DNA from: Mycobacterium szulgai
GTDB lineage: Bacteria; Actinomycetota; Actinomycetes; Mycobacteriales; Mycobacteriaceae
Direction of reading: 5' to 3'
Length of the DNA: 64,000 bases
Assembly: GCF_002116635.1 (NCBI RefSeq)
Contig: NZ_LQPW01000120.1
Span: 124,001 to 188,000, forward strand
A program made the position numbers and the translations under genes. Shown here piece after piece: positions 28,045 through 37,736 of this stretch; position 1 is the first letter of the stretch; each line of letters starts with the position of its first letter. Below the pieces are notes generated by a model that saw only the letters and a program-made list of their open reading frames with translations, was not told the DNA's origin and made no database searches.

Positions 28045-28685
28045 AGCAGCTGGACCTTGCTGGCCAGCCAGCGGCCGTCGATCTTCTCCATGGTGATCTT
28101 GATGCGGCTGCGGTCGATTCGCGGATCGGGCACCGCCATGTTGGTCACCGTCTGGTCGATAAATACCAGCACCACAACCTTATTCGCGGATGCCGACGCG
28201 ATCGCCGAGTCCACGACCACACCGTGCGCGGTCGCCTTATTATCGATCAGCAGCTGCCGAAGCTGCACGCTGGACTGGGTGTACATGTCCTTGAATTCGC
28301 CCGTCGCGCCGTCGAGCACCTGACGGAAGTTCTGGTCGACGTTGTTGGAGTCGATGCTGGTCAATATCTGGGCGTAATTGACGGCCGCTTGCTGGGCCTG
28401 CTGGCCGGCGATCATGACCTGGTGCTCCTGCCACTGCCGCCAGCCCAGCAAGCCCGAGACGGTAAGCGAGGCAACGAGCAATACCGGCAGTACGCTGCGG
28501 CGCAGATACCGCCCCCAGGGACGCTTACGGCGCTCGGCTTTGTTCCGCTTGCCGAGCAGCGGGCTGTCGTCTTCATCGCTTTCCTCGGCCCCGGTTGCCG
28601 CCTCGGTTTCAGGTTCGACGTCTTCGGTTGGGGCTTCTGGCTTTTCGGCCTCGGGCTCGGTGTCCTTCTCGGTCATGGCAACCAC
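28041..28685 (-). CDS. Mce-associated membrane protein (Mam)
   Basis: The protein has about 214 residues. The N-terminal 65 are very acidic and cytosolic (TEKDTEPEAEKPEAP), a basic patch precedes one membrane segment (SVLPVLLVASLTVSGLLGW), and the outer domain has the NTF2-like Mam pattern (QILTSIDSNNVDQNFRQVLDGATGEFKDMYTQSS). Mam proteins stabilise Mce transporters in mycobacteria. Three starts are possible: ATG 28691, GTG 28685 and ATG 28676. AGGAG touches the first and is six bases from the second, so GTG 28685 is chosen. It is 25 bp downstream of mceF. Confidence 0.88.
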   Translation of the reverse strand: MVAMTEKDTEPEAEKPEAPTEDVEPETEAATGAEESDEDDSPLLGKRNKAERRKRPWGRYLRRSVLPVLLVASLTVSGLLGWRQWQEHQVMIAGQQAQQAAVNYAQILTSIDSNNVDQNFRQVLDGATGEFKDMYTQSSVQLRQLLIDNKATAHGVVVDSAIASASANKVVVLVFIDQTVTNMAVPDPRIDRSRIKITMEKIDGRWLASKVQLL

Positions 28686-28710
28686 AATCATCTCCTAGTG
28701 GGGGTAGGTC

Positions 28711-29961
28711 TTAGTGCGGCGGTTCGATCGGCAGCTGCGGACCCCCATAGGGGGTGGGAATCGTGAAGCGGCCCCTGGGCGTTGGGTCGGTTCTGCGGCC
28801 CAGGTCGGCTCCCGGTGGCGGCCCGGCGGTGTCGTCTCCACCTGGTCGCGGCGCGTTCTTGGCGCCCCGGATCAAGACCCCGGGATCGTCGTCGCGGCAG
28901 TAGGTGTACATGAACGGCTCGGGATAGTCGGCGGCCGAGGGAATGTAGGAGGGCGTGCCGTAGTCGCATGCATAACGGGGGTAGAGCTCTGCCGTCGCCC
29001 ACACGCCGTGGTCGTGGAAGGCGCTGGCCAGGGCATCCAGTACCGACCCGCGGTAGTCGGGGAACAGCGCGTTGAGTGCGGGCACCCGCAGATAGAGGAG
29101 CTGGGAGGTAGTGGCCATGCTGCCCAGCAGTTGCACCATGGTGTCGGAGTTGTCGGCGAACAAGCTGTCGACTCCGGCCAGCGTATGCGGGGTCTGATCG
29201 AGCAGATGCCGGTAGCCGCCTTGCATGCCGGCGATGCCGGCCAGGGTTCGGTTGAGGCCGACGGTGGTGGCGGCCAGCCCCGCGTTCTTGTCGGCAACCA
29301 GCGTCAGCACCACTCGGCTGGTCTTGATGATGCTGGTGGTTTGGGGCAGGACCGAATCGAGTGTGGAAAGCAGGAACGTGCCGCCGTCCACAATGGCGGC
29401 CAGCTTGCGCGGCCCGTCCTTGCTCATGCTCAGTTCCTTTTTGATCAGCTCGATCTTGCGCGGATCGACCTGGGCCAGCAGTCCGTCGGCGTCGCTGAGC
29501 AGTTGCGCCAAGCTGACGGGGACCGTGGCCCGGTCCAGCCCCAGGACGCTGCCGTCGAGCAGATACGGCCCAGCATCGGAGGCGGCCTCGAAATTGAGGA
29601 ATTGCTCGCCGGCCGCAGATAGTGCGGAAACGTGGACGACGGCTGATGATGGAATCTTCACCCGCGACGTGATCTTGGCGACGGCGTTGACGCCGCGGTC
29701 GGTGATCTGCAGCGATTCGACTCGCCCGATCCGCACCCCGCGCAGCGCGACATCCTGATTTGGCAGCAGCCCAGCCGATTCCGGTAACTCGACGGTGACC
29801 TGGTAGGTCGAAGCGAACGGTGTCACGCGCAACGCTCCGGCCAACAGGTAGGCGGTCGCAACGACCAGGGTGAGCAATAGTCCGGCCACCGACAGCCAAG
29901 TCTGGCGCCGGTGGCCCGCACGCACCACGGCGACAAGGACATTGGCGACGGCCCCGATCAT
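28711..29961 (-). CDS. mceF: Mce family protein MceF
   Basis: The protein has 416 residues from the ATG at 29961, which overlaps the mceE stop (ATGA). One N-terminal membrane anchor (SVAGLLLTLVVATAYLLAG) precedes an MlaD domain (about 45-125, LLPNQDVALRGVRIGRVESLQI), a long helical region that contributes to the Mce tube, and a C-terminal Pro/Gly-rich tail. Mce hexamers form a hydrophobic channel across the periplasm for lipids. MceF is the last of the six subunits and the usual partner of Mam proteins. Confidence 0.93.
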   Translation of the reverse strand: MIGAVANVLVAVVRAGHRRQTWLSVAGLLLTLVVATAYLLAGALRVTPFASTYQVTVELPESAGLLPNQDVALRGVRIGRVESLQITDRGVNAVAKITSRVKIPSSAVVHVSALSAAGEQFLNFEAASDAGPYLLDGSVLGLDRATVPVSLAQLLSDADGLLAQVDPRKIELIKKELSMSKDGPRKLAAIVDGGTFLLSTLDSVLPQTTSIIKTSRVVLTLVADKNAGLAATTVGLNRTLAGIAGMQGGYRHLLDQTPHTLAGVDSLFADNSDTMVQLLGSMATTSQLLYLRVPALNALFPDYRGSVLDALASAFHDHGVWATAELYPRYACDYGTPSYIPSAADYPEPFMYTYCRDDDPGVLIRGAKNAPRPGGDDTAGPPPGADLGRRTDPTPRGRFTIPTPYGGPQLPIEPPH

Positions 29962-31151
29962 GGCGGTGGTCCTGGAGCCGGCTCGATACCGCCGGGGACG
30001 TTCGGATTCGGCAGCAACGGGATCTGCGGCGAGTTCGGCCCTCGTCCCACGACTCGTTCCTGCAGGCGCCACAGGGTGTACTTCAGCGAGCCGATGAACT
30101 GATTCCAGTTGTACCGGTGTGGTCCGTGCAGGCCGATATCGCCGGGGAACCCGATGTCGGGTATGGATCCGAGCACCAGGCGGTCGACGTTTGCGCGTAC
30201 CGAAATCGAGCCTCCCGCAGTGGTTTTGACCATCGGTGGGATCATCCGGTTCAGCGGGAGCCAGCTGGTGTCGGGGCTTACTGCGATGTCGTTTGCGGCC
30301 CCGGCGATCGTGTTCAGATCGCCGATGATGCTGCGTCCGCTGGTGTCGGTTCCTGCGATGGAGGGAAACCGCGCCAGCAGGCGGGTAGTGTCGCCGACTT
30401 GTTCGACCAGATTGGAGAGCTCGGTGGTGTTGGCGGCCAAAGCATCGGTGGCCGGGCCGGCCGCCGCCATCAGTTCGGAGATGGTCTGGTCTTTGCCGTC
30501 GAGTTCTTCAGTCAGACGCGATAATTCGGACAGCGCGGTCGAGATCTGGGTGGACCGGGAGTCCAGCGTGCCGAGCAGCTGGTTGGACCTGCGCACCAGA
30601 TCGCCGAACGCCTGCCCCTGGTCGCCGGTGGCTTTGCCGAGGCCGTTGATGATGTTGGTGAAATTGCGAACGGCTCCGCCGTTCACCAGGATGGCCGCCG
30701 AACTCAGCACGGACTCGACCGTCGCTGCCGCTCCCGTCGAATCCAAGCCAATGGTGTCGCCGTTCTTCAGCATCGGCATAGTCGGCTGGGCGGCAGCGGG
30801 CGGCCCGGGTGGCTTGAGGGCCACGAACACGTCGCCGAGTGGTGTGGCGGTGCGCAATTCAGCGGTGCTGCCCCGCGGCAGTTGCACACCGTTCACGATG
30901 CGTAGCGTGGTGACCGCGGTGTAGTTGCGTGCCACGATGGATTCAACCTGACCGACATCGGCGCCGGCCAGTTTGACCTTCGCATTCATCGGCAGGTTGA
31001 GCGCGTTGGAGAACACCGCCGTCAGTGTGTACCCCCCCGAGTCGAGCCCCGGAGCCGGAAGCGGCAGGCTCGCAAGGCCATTGGTGGCGCAACCTGAAGT
31101 GAAAACCACGCTGGCCGCGATAGCTGCGGCAGCCCTACTGCGGCTAGTCAT
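29958..31151 (-). CDS. mceE: Mce family lipoprotein MceE
   Basis: The protein has 397 residues with a signal peptide ending in the lipobox FTSGC (Cys21), the usual mark of the E subunit (compare LprK/LprN). An MlaD domain (about 40-115, LNLPMNAKVKLAGADVGQVESIV) and a helical stretch follow, then a Pro-rich C-terminus (NPNVPGGIEPAPGPPP). The start overlaps the mceD stop by four bases. It is predicted to be anchored in the membrane by its acylated Cys and to join the hexameric channel. Confidence 0.93.
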   Translation of the reverse strand: MTSRSRAAAAIAASVVFTSGCATNGLASLPLPAPGLDSGGYTLTAVFSNALNLPMNAKVKLAGADVGQVESIVARNYTAVTTLRIVNGVQLPRGSTAELRTATPLGDVFVALKPPGPPAAAQPTMPMLKNGDTIGLDSTGAAATVESVLSSAAILVNGGAVRNFTNIINGLGKATGDQGQAFGDLVRRSNQLLGTLDSRSTQISTALSELSRLTEELDGKDQTISELMAAAGPATDALAANTTELSNLVEQVGDTTRLLARFPSIAGTDTSGRSIIGDLNTIAGAANDIAVSPDTSWLPLNRMIPPMVKTTAGGSISVRANVDRLVLGSIPDIGFPGDIGLHGPHRYNWNQFIGSLKYTLWRLQERVVGRGPNSPQIPLLPNPNVPGGIEPAPGPPP

Positions 31152-32254
31152 TTCTGTCCCATGGCTGCCATGCCGTCCAGCACGTAGGTCAGCCCGAAAT
31201 CGGGCCCGAAGTCCTGCAGGGTCCCGGTGCTGCAGCCCAATTGCCGCAGACCCATCATTTTGCAGACCTCTTTGACCACCTGGCTGTCGAATATCATTCT
31301 GTCGGTGAGGAAGTGCGCCCGGACGGATCCGTTGGCCCGATCGATCGCGTTGTAGCCGTTATCGGCGACCAGCGGGGCCAGATCGAGTATCTCGGCGAGG
31401 TCGCGTTGCTGATTGGCGACCGTCTTCAAGGTGGTGCCGGTATTGAGCAGGGTCTGCCTGATCGCGTCGCGGTTGGCGTCGAGCAGGTCTGCGGCCCGCT
31501 GCACCAGTTGATCGAGCTTGCGGCCGGTACTGCCGCTACCGAAATCCTCGTCGGCCAGGATTTGGCTGACCTGGTGGATGGTTGACGCGAATTCGCGCAG
31601 CTTCGCGTCGTTGGCGGCCGCGGCGTCGAACAACGAGCTGATGTTCTTGACGATCGTGGTGATCTGCTCGCGGGTCTGTGCGCCGCCGTCGCTGCTCAGT
31701 CGTAGGGCCCTGGACAGTTCGTTGAGTGCTCCCTTGATCTGGCCGCCGTTTCCGTCGACAACTCCGGCGCCGCCGTCGAGCACATCGGCGATCGGGCCAC
31801 CGCCACGGCCGTCTCCTTCGAGTGACTTGACCACCTTGTCCAAAACGCTGAGCACCCGGCTGAATTCGACGGGCGTCTTGGTGCGGGTCAGCCCGATGGT
31901 GTCGTGGTTCTGCAGGACCGGACCGCCGCGGTACGGCGGGGTGAGCTCGATTTGTCGATCGGTGAGGATGGACGTCGACACGGTGACGGCCTGTGCATCG
32001 GCGGGAACGCTGACGTTGCGGTCGATGCTGAACTCGACTTCGACGTAGCCGCCCTTCGGGATGATTCTGATGACTTTACCCACCGGCATGCCCAGCACCG
32101 CAACCGCGTTGCCCTCGTATAGGCCTGCGGCACTGTCGAATTGGGCTGTGACGATGATCGGGTCGTCCTTGGCGCCCAGATACCACCACCCGGCGCCGAT
32201 TGTTGTCGCCACCAACACCGTGGCGACAACAATAACCAGCACCCTTGCTTTCAT
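31148..32254 (-). CDS. mceD: Mce family protein MceD
   Basis: The protein has 368 residues from the ATG at 32254, which overlaps the mceC stop. The N-terminal anchor is KARVLVIVVATVLVATTIGAG. An MlaD domain (GLYEGNAVAVLGMPVGKVIRI) and a helical tube segment with repeated Gln/Asn/Leu heptads follow. The C-terminus carries VCKMMGLRQLGC, a Cys pair typical of Mce D subunits. It is one of six different subunits encoded in order, A to F. Confidence 0.92.
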   Translation of the reverse strand: MKARVLVIVVATVLVATTIGAGWWYLGAKDDPIIVTAQFDSAAGLYEGNAVAVLGMPVGKVIRIIPKGGYVEVEFSIDRNVSVPADAQAVTVSTSILTDRQIELTPPYRGGPVLQNHDTIGLTRTKTPVEFSRVLSVLDKVVKSLEGDGRGGGPIADVLDGGAGVVDGNGGQIKGALNELSRALRLSSDGGAQTREQITTIVKNISSLFDAAAANDAKLREFASTIHQVSQILADEDFGSGSTGRKLDQLVQRAADLLDANRDAIRQTLLNTGTTLKTVANQQRDLAEILDLAPLVADNGYNAIDRANGSVRAHFLTDRMIFDSQVVKEVCKMMGLRQLGCSTGTLQDFGPDFGLTYVLDGMAAMGQK

Positions 32255-33306
32255 TTGCAGTCCTTGAAATACGGGATCATCCCGAACTGCTGGGCCCGGC
32301 CACTGATCGCACACATCCACGAGTCGACGAGCATGCCGCTGGGGGCATTGAAGTTGATCGCGTTGCCGTCACCGGTGATGTTGGCCACCTCGCGGAAGAA
32401 GACGGGACTGACCTGCAACAGGTTGCGCAGCAGGTCGTCGTGTTTGGCCATCAGATCGGTGAACTCGCGCATGTCTTTGACCAATGCGTCCACCCCCGAC
32501 CGATCCTTGACGACGATCCTGCCCAGGATGTCCACGAGGCTCCTCAGCGATTGCATCATGGCGTGGAAAACGACTCGGCGCGCGACGAATTGGCCCATCA
32601 GGTCCTGGCCCTGGGTGACCAGGTTGCCGATGTTGGCTTGCTGGCGGCGCAGCGTGTTGGTGACCTGTTCAGTGTTCTTGAGCAGTTGCCCCAGTTGGTC
32701 GCGCCGTTGCGCGATGATCGACGACAACGTTTTGATGTTCGTCATAGCCTGCGGCACTAGCGGGGGCAGTCGTTCGAGTTGCTTGCCGAGCACGGCAAGC
32801 GATTGGGCGAACCGGTCGGAATCGACCTGCTCGAAGGTGGTTGTGGCGTCCTTCAGTGCGGTCTGCAGGTCGTAGGGAACCTCGGTATGGCCCAGGTCGA
32901 ACGTGTTGTGCGGCAGCGAACCCGGGCCGTTGGGTTCCAGTGCGAGATAGCGGGAACCGAGGATGGTGGTGACCTTGATGGTCGCCTTGGAGTCTTTACC
33001 CAGCACGATGTCGTCGCGAACCTTCAGGCCCGCTTCGACGTGGTCGCCGACGAGTTTCATGCTGGTGACGGTGCCGACCGGGATGCCCGCAATCGCGATC
33101 GGGTTTCCGGGCCGCAGCGCGGCCGCTTGGACGAACTCGGCAGTGTAGTGCCGGTACCCGGCGCCGACGAGATGGACCACGAGCATTCCCGCGATCACCA
33201 CCGCAACCACCGCGACGGCGATGAACCCAAGCCAAGTCTTGTTGTAACTCTCCAGCGGACGCTTCTTGGGCCGCTTGAGCCGAACTGCGATCGACGCCTC
33301 AGCCAT
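32251..33306 (-). CDS. mceC: Mce family protein MceC
   Basis: The protein has 351 residues from the ATG at 33306, overlapping the mceB stop by eight bases. A basic N-terminal tail (RLKRPKKRPLESYNK) leads into a membrane anchor (TWLGFIAVAVVAVVIAGMLVV). The MlaD domain is LRPGNPIAIAGIPVGTVTSMKL, followed by a helical tube domain. The end, NAPSGMLVDSWMCAISGRAQQFG, with two late Cys residues, is a typical Mce C-terminal motif. Confidence 0.92.
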   Translation of the reverse strand: MAEASIAVRLKRPKKRPLESYNKTWLGFIAVAVVAVVIAGMLVVHLVGAGYRHYTAEFVQAAALRPGNPIAIAGIPVGTVTSMKLVGDHVEAGLKVRDDIVLGKDSKATIKVTTILGSRYLALEPNGPGSLPHNTFDLGHTEVPYDLQTALKDATTTFEQVDSDRFAQSLAVLGKQLERLPPLVPQAMTNIKTLSSIIAQRRDQLGQLLKNTEQVTNTLRRQQANIGNLVTQGQDLMGQFVARRVVFHAMMQSLRSLVDILGRIVVKDRSGVDALVKDMREFTDLMAKHDDLLRNLLQVSPVFFREVANITGDGNAINFNAPSGMLVDSWMCAISGRAQQFGMIPYFKDCK

Positions 33307-34348
33307 TGTTCCTGCACTTAGGGCTGTGCCACGCTGCGTTGCCCGGCGTGGCCGCATTGACGATGATCGGCAGCACATCGTTGAGGCCTGGGAAGAAGCC
33401 GAGAAAGTTGACGTCGCACACGTACGCGTTGCCGTAGGCGCCGCCGTTGCCGACGCGAGTGAGTCCCTTCAACATCAGCGGTATGTTGTCGCCGAAAAAC
33501 GCCACCTGAGGTTCGACGCTGAGGATATGGCGGGCGAAACCTGGCTGGCGATAGATGAATTCGGCCAACGCCGGGTATACGTCGCGGGCAGAGATCGATA
33601 GCCGGCCCAGCACCCTTGCCAGGGAGCCGGTAGAGGCGACCAGCTCCGGGCGGCGCCGGTCGAGGACGGACACCGCGTCGCGGGTCTGCGTGATGACACC
33701 GTCGAGGTTGTTGTTCTGCGCAGCGAGGTTGGAGATCACCTTGTTGAGGTTGGTGATCACATCGCCGAGGGCCTGGTCTCGTCCGGCGAATGTCTCGGTG
33801 AGCGTGGATGTCTGGCTGATCAGTGTGGCCAGCGACGAGCTGTCGCCCTGCAGCGATTCGATGACGCCTTTGGTCAGGTTGTCGGCGTCTTGCGGGTTGA
33901 GCAAACTGAACAGCGGCTCGTAGCCGTTGAGAAGTACGGTGACGTCGAATGAGGGCTCGGTTCGCTGTAGCGGAATGACGCTTCCCGGCGGCAGCTGCTG
34001 CGGACTGCCTTCCTTCCCCAAAGACAGGCCGAGGTAACGCTGCCCGACGATGTTCTGGTAAGTCACCGATGCGACGGTGTTGCCGAATAGCCGCTGATCG
34101 TCCTGTACCACGAACGATACTTTGGCCAATTTGCCTTCCAGCTCAACCTTTTCGACCCGGCCCACCCGAACCCCGGCCATCCGGACGTCGTCGCCGTCCC
34201 GCAATCCGTACACGTCGCTGAACACCGCCCAATACGGCGTCGTCTTCCCGGCCACGTCGCGGCGCAGACTCACATACACCATCCAGGTGAGCGTCGTCGC
34301 GACGACCATGAACACCGAAAGCCCGATGAAGGCGCCGCGGGATCTCAT
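33299..34348 (-). CDS. mceB: Mce family protein MceB
   Basis: The protein has 349 residues. The N-terminal anchor is GAFIGLSVFMVVATTLTWMVYVSL. The MlaD domain reads YGLRDGDDVRMAGVRVGRVEKVEL, with the hydrophobic strand QRYLGLSLG. A helical region with LISQTSTLTETFAGRDQALGD follows, and the C-terminus (YGNAYVCDVNFLGFFPGLNDV and PKCRNNG) has a Cys pair. It overlaps mceA by four bases. Confidence 0.92.
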   Translation of the reverse strand: MRSRGAFIGLSVFMVVATTLTWMVYVSLRRDVAGKTTPYWAVFSDVYGLRDGDDVRMAGVRVGRVEKVELEGKLAKVSFVVQDDQRLFGNTVASVTYQNIVGQRYLGLSLGKEGSPQQLPPGSVIPLQRTEPSFDVTVLLNGYEPLFSLLNPQDADNLTKGVIESLQGDSSSLATLISQTSTLTETFAGRDQALGDVITNLNKVISNLAAQNNNLDGVITQTRDAVSVLDRRRPELVASTGSLARVLGRLSISARDVYPALAEFIYRQPGFARHILSVEPQVAFFGDNIPLMLKGLTRVGNGGAYGNAYVCDVNFLGFFPGLNDVLPIIVNAATPGNAAWHSPKCRNNG

Positions 34349-35817
34349 TTAGACCTCGACACAGTGGTTCCGCGAGCGAGCGGGCCGAGTAGCAGCTCGG
34401 TAGCGACATTGGGCTGCTGGCCGGTGATCACCGCCAGCGCGTTGCGTTCCTGCTGGCTGCCGACGGGCCCGACGTTGCCGCCGATATTGCCGCCGACACC
34501 CCCGCCGTATGACGATGGCGCAGCTGTCCCGGGCACCGGAGGCGACGGCGTAAGCCAGGGCGGCAGCGGCGGATTGGGATCGGTCAGGTTCGGGTTGGGG
34601 TTGATCAGTGGGGGGCCGACGGCGACGAGATTGCCGTCGGGTCCGATAACTGTTCCCGCCGGGGGAGCCAGATCCATGGGCGGCTGATAGTTCTGCGGAA
34701 GCAGCACTTCGGGGAGATCAGGCCGGACCGGGACCAGCGGGGCGGTGAAACAGCTGGGTCCCTTGAGCTCGCCGTAACGTGGGCAGTCCGCGCGCGTGTA
34801 AGAGTAGCTCCGCGTGAACGAGAGGTTCACGCGCATGTTTCCGGTGCCGCTCTCGGGCACCCAGACCTCGTCCATGAATTTGGTCGCCAGGTTGTCCAGC
34901 TTGACCACGGCGGGCAGGAAGTTGTTCGACTTCAGCGCCAGGACACCCAGCACCGGGGTGAAGTCGGTGGTGATCTTGATGAGCTGGTCGATGTGGTTGT
35001 TCAGCGATTGCTGCGTGGTGGCGATCGTGTTGTCGGCGCCGGAGACCAGCGCGGCCAACTGTGCGCGCGTCTGGGCGAAGGTCCGCATCGGTTCGACGGC
35101 CTGATGCAGTGCATCGACCAGATCCGGTGCCGTCGCCTGCAGCCCGCGGGTCGCCTCGATGAGCGCGGACACCGTCGAGGGGCCGGTATCGGTTGCGACG
35201 ATCGAATTGAGTTGATCCAGCAGGCGATTCAGCTGTGCCGCATCGTTGAGCAGGACTACCCGACGATGATCGGTGGCGGCAGCGAGCGCGGCCAGGATAC
35301 CCAGCGAATTGTCGTCTCGGCCGCGTCCGGCCGCGGCGAGCAGGTTACGCAGCTTGGTGACGGTGGTTTGAAACAGAACCGTCGGCAACTGCGTGTCTTC
35401 GGCGATGTGCGCGCCGGCATGGATGGCCGCCCCGGGACCGTTGCCCACCAACTGAACTGACGACACGGCGAAGACATTGCTGGGCACCACCCGCGCGGTC
35501 ACCGCGGCCGGGATCGATTTCGCGTATTCGGGTTTGAGGTTGATCTGGACGTAGTTGGGTTTTCCGTTCGCCGCGGGAACGACGTCGTTGACCATGCCGA
35601 CCAGCACGCCGTGGTACTTGACATCGGATTTCTGCGGAAGGCCGTCGCCGACGTTCACCAGATCGGCCACCACGCGCACGTAGTCGTTGAACCGGCCGGT
35701 GGACTTGGCCAACAGCGCGACGGCGAGCAGCGCGGACACGATCACAACGGCGACCCCGCAGCCCAGTAGCTGGCGGTCCGACGGGCCACGTCCATCCAGT
35801 TCAAAAGAATTGGGCAT
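34345..35817 (-). CDS. mceA: Mce family protein MceA
   Basis: The protein has 490 residues. The membrane anchor is LLGCGVAVVIVSALLAVALLA, the MlaD domain covers about 45-130 (GDGLPQKSDVKYHGVLVGMVND), and a helical region runs to about 330. The tail is unusually long and Pro/Gly/Asn-rich (about 350-460, PNPNLTDPNPPLPPWL and GGGVGGNIGGNVGP), probably an extended periplasmic or cell-wall segment. It begins five bases after yrbEB. As first of the six Mce proteins it defines the operon. The nearest named set appears to be mce5, but I cannot verify this without a comparison. Confidence 0.92.
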   Translation of the reverse strand: MPNSFELDGRGPSDRQLLGCGVAVVIVSALLAVALLAKSTGRFNDYVRVVADLVNVGDGLPQKSDVKYHGVLVGMVNDVVPAANGKPNYVQINLKPEYAKSIPAAVTARVVPSNVFAVSSVQLVGNGPGAAIHAGAHIAEDTQLPTVLFQTTVTKLRNLLAAAGRGRDDNSLGILAALAAATDHRRVVLLNDAAQLNRLLDQLNSIVATDTGPSTVSALIEATRGLQATAPDLVDALHQAVEPMRTFAQTRAQLAALVSGADNTIATTQQSLNNHIDQLIKITTDFTPVLGVLALKSNNFLPAVVKLDNLATKFMDEVWVPESGTGNMRVNLSFTRSYSYTRADCPRYGELKGPSCFTAPLVPVRPDLPEVLLPQNYQPPMDLAPPAGTVIGPDGNLVAVGPPLINPNPNLTDPNPPLPPWLTPSPPVPGTAAPSSYGGGVGGNIGGNVGPVGSQQERNALAVITGQQPNVATELLLGPLARGTTVSRSK

Positions 35818-35822
35818 CGGCG

Positions 35823-36686
35823 CTAACCACCGAACCTGGCGCCGGAGTCAGCGCCCCACAGCGCCATGGTGAGCAGCATGTTGACGATGATCACGACGGT
35901 GATGCTGGCCCGCATGCCATGTCCGGCGGCGACCCCCACACCCTCGGGTCCGCCGCTGGCATAGAAGCCGTAGTAGCACTGGATGGTGGAGGCGATCCAC
36001 ACGAAGATGACGGTCTTGAGCAACGAGAAGGCAATGTCCTTGCCGGCCAGCATCAACGAAAAGTAATGCAAATAGGACCCATTGGAGCCACCACTGCTGA
36101 CGGTGACCACCAGTTGGGTGGTCAAGTAGCCGATCGCCAGGCATGCGGCATACAGCGGGATCATCGCGATCACCGACGCCATCAGCCGGGTGGTCACCAA
36201 GAACGGAATCGGGCGAATGGCAATGGATTCCATGGCGTCGATCTCTTCAGCGATTCGCATCGACCCCAGCTGCGCGGTGAACCGGCAGCCAGCCTGCATG
36301 GCAAACGCGAGCGACGCCATCAGCGGCGCCAACTCGCGGGTATTGACCAGCGATGAGATGAAGCCGGTGGCGGGACCAAGGCCGAGCAGTTCGAGGAAGT
36401 TGTAGCCCTCGATGCCGACCAGTGCGCCGACGGTCATACCGAGCACAACCGCCACGCCGGCGGTGCCGCCGCCCACCACGATCGAGCCGTTGCCCCAGGT
36501 GATGTTCGACAGCAGGCGCAGGAATTCGCCGCGGTAGTGGCGCATTGCGATCGGCACGCCGGCAAGCGCCCGGAAAAAGAACACCAGCATGTGGCCGACC
36601 CGAAGGATTGGCCTGGTGGCCCGGCGGTAGACCTGGGTCAGCCGGTCGGTGATCGGTGCCAGCGGTCGGTAAGACGAGACGGCCAC
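35823..36686 (-). CDS. yrbEB: YrbEB, MlaE-family permease of the mce operon
   Basis: The protein has 287 residues (GTG start) with five to six membrane segments. The MlaE signature lies in the middle: FAMQAGCRFTAQLGSMRIAEEIDAMESI, where the conserved EEIDAME loop contacts the MceG ATPase. Together with YrbEA it forms the inner-membrane permease that passes lipids between the Mce channel and the membrane. The MceG ATPase is not encoded in this window, as usual in mycobacteria. One base separates it from yrbEA. Confidence 0.94.
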   Translation of the reverse strand: MAVSSYRPLAPITDRLTQVYRRATRPILRVGHMLVFFFRALAGVPIAMRHYRGEFLRLLSNITWGNGSIVVGGGTAGVAVVLGMTVGALVGIEGYNFLELLGLGPATGFISSLVNTRELAPLMASLAFAMQAGCRFTAQLGSMRIAEEIDAMESIAIRPIPFLVTTRLMASVIAMIPLYAACLAIGYLTTQLVVTVSSGGSNGSYLHYFSLMLAGKDIAFSLLKTVIFVWIASTIQCYYGFYASGGPEGVGVAAGHGMRASITVVIIVNMLLTMALWGADSGARFGG

Positions 36687-36687
36687 G

Positions 36688-37533
36688 TCACAGCCCCGTC
36701 CGCGGCGCCAGCATGATGTGCAGTTGACTGATCGCGACGTTGACGATCATCAGCACCAGGATCGACTCGACGACGGCCGCGTTCACCGAGTTTGCGACAC
36801 CCGTCGGGCCGCCCTTGGTGGACAGTCCTTTCTGCGCCGACACGACGGCGACGATGGCGCCGAAGATCATCGCCTTGAGCAACGCCAGGATCATGTCGTC
36901 CGTCGTCGCGAACGACGCGAACGTGGCCACGAAGCTGCCCGGCGCACCATCCTGGAAATACACGTTGAACAGGTAGCTGGCGAAAAACCCGACGAAGCAC
37001 ACGACTCCGGTGAGCGCGACGCCGATCATGATCGCCGCCGCGAAGCGCGGCACGACCAGGCGGCGGATCACCGATACGCCCATTACCTCCATGGCATCGG
37101 TTTCCTCGCGCATCGTTCGCGAGCCGAGGTCGGCGGTGATGGCCGAGCCAACGGCCGAGGCCATCAGGATGGCGGCCACCAGCGACGCGCCCTGGCGGAT
37201 GACCGCGAGTCCGCTGGCCGCGCCGGCGAGCGAGACCGCGCCGACCTGGCCGGCCAGCAACGCGAACTGAATCGACAGGGTGACGCTGATGGGCAGGGAC
37301 ACCAGAATCGTCGGCACCACGGCGGTGCCGGCCATGAACGCGCCCTGCCGCACGAACTCCTGCCATTGGAAGCGGCCGGTGACGAGATCGAAGAAGAAGT
37401 ATTGAACGGTGCGTACCGCGAGGACGAACTGTTCGCCGACCGTGGTGAGCGAGGCGAGTGGGTGGCGTTTGACGTACCCGACAGCCCAGTCGCCGATGGC
37501 GTCGACGCCGTCGTCGGTGCGTTCACCTTGCAA
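36688..37533 (-). CDS. yrbEA: YrbEA, MlaE-family permease of the mce operon
   Basis: The protein has 281 residues, with MlaE permease segments and the coupling loop SAITADLGSRTMREETDAMEVMGV, matching the loop in YrbEB. It is the first gene of the mce operon. The start taken is TTG 37533, with GGGAG about 11 bases upstream. No in-frame ATG or GTG fits better. The 203 bp between it and the divergent secreted-protein gene should contain the operon promoter. No regulator gene lies next to it, so control is not evident from the context. Confidence 0.93.
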   Translation of the reverse strand: MQGERTDDGVDAIGDWAVGYVKRHPLASLTTVGEQFVLAVRTVQYFFFDLVTGRFQWQEFVRQGAFMAGTAVVPTILVSLPISVTLSIQFALLAGQVGAVSLAGAASGLAVIRQGASLVAAILMASAVGSAITADLGSRTMREETDAMEVMGVSVIRRLVVPRFAAAIMIGVALTGVVCFVGFFASYLFNVYFQDGAPGSFVATFASFATTDDMILALLKAMIFGAIVAVVSAQKGLSTKGGPTGVANSVNAAVVESILVLMIVNVAISQLHIMLAPRTGL

Positions 37534-37736
37534 TGCGGGCGCTCTCCCACAACTAATGTGCTGAACCCGCAGCTCATCCGGGTTTGCGGTAACACGCTAG
37601 CGCAGATGACAAAGGTTTGGAGCCGAGATGGTTCGACGAGGGCCCTTGGTCTTCTGCGCATGGGATGTCCTGGGTACAAGACGCACTTGTATCCCTGCAA
37701 GAACGCGGTGGCTGCCGGGGTGTCGTCGCCGGACGA

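Noticed and set aside
34345..37533. CRISPR or insertion-sequence remnants around the mce operon
   Set aside because: No direct repeats, inverted ends or transposase motifs were found. The gene joints are too tight for recent insertion.
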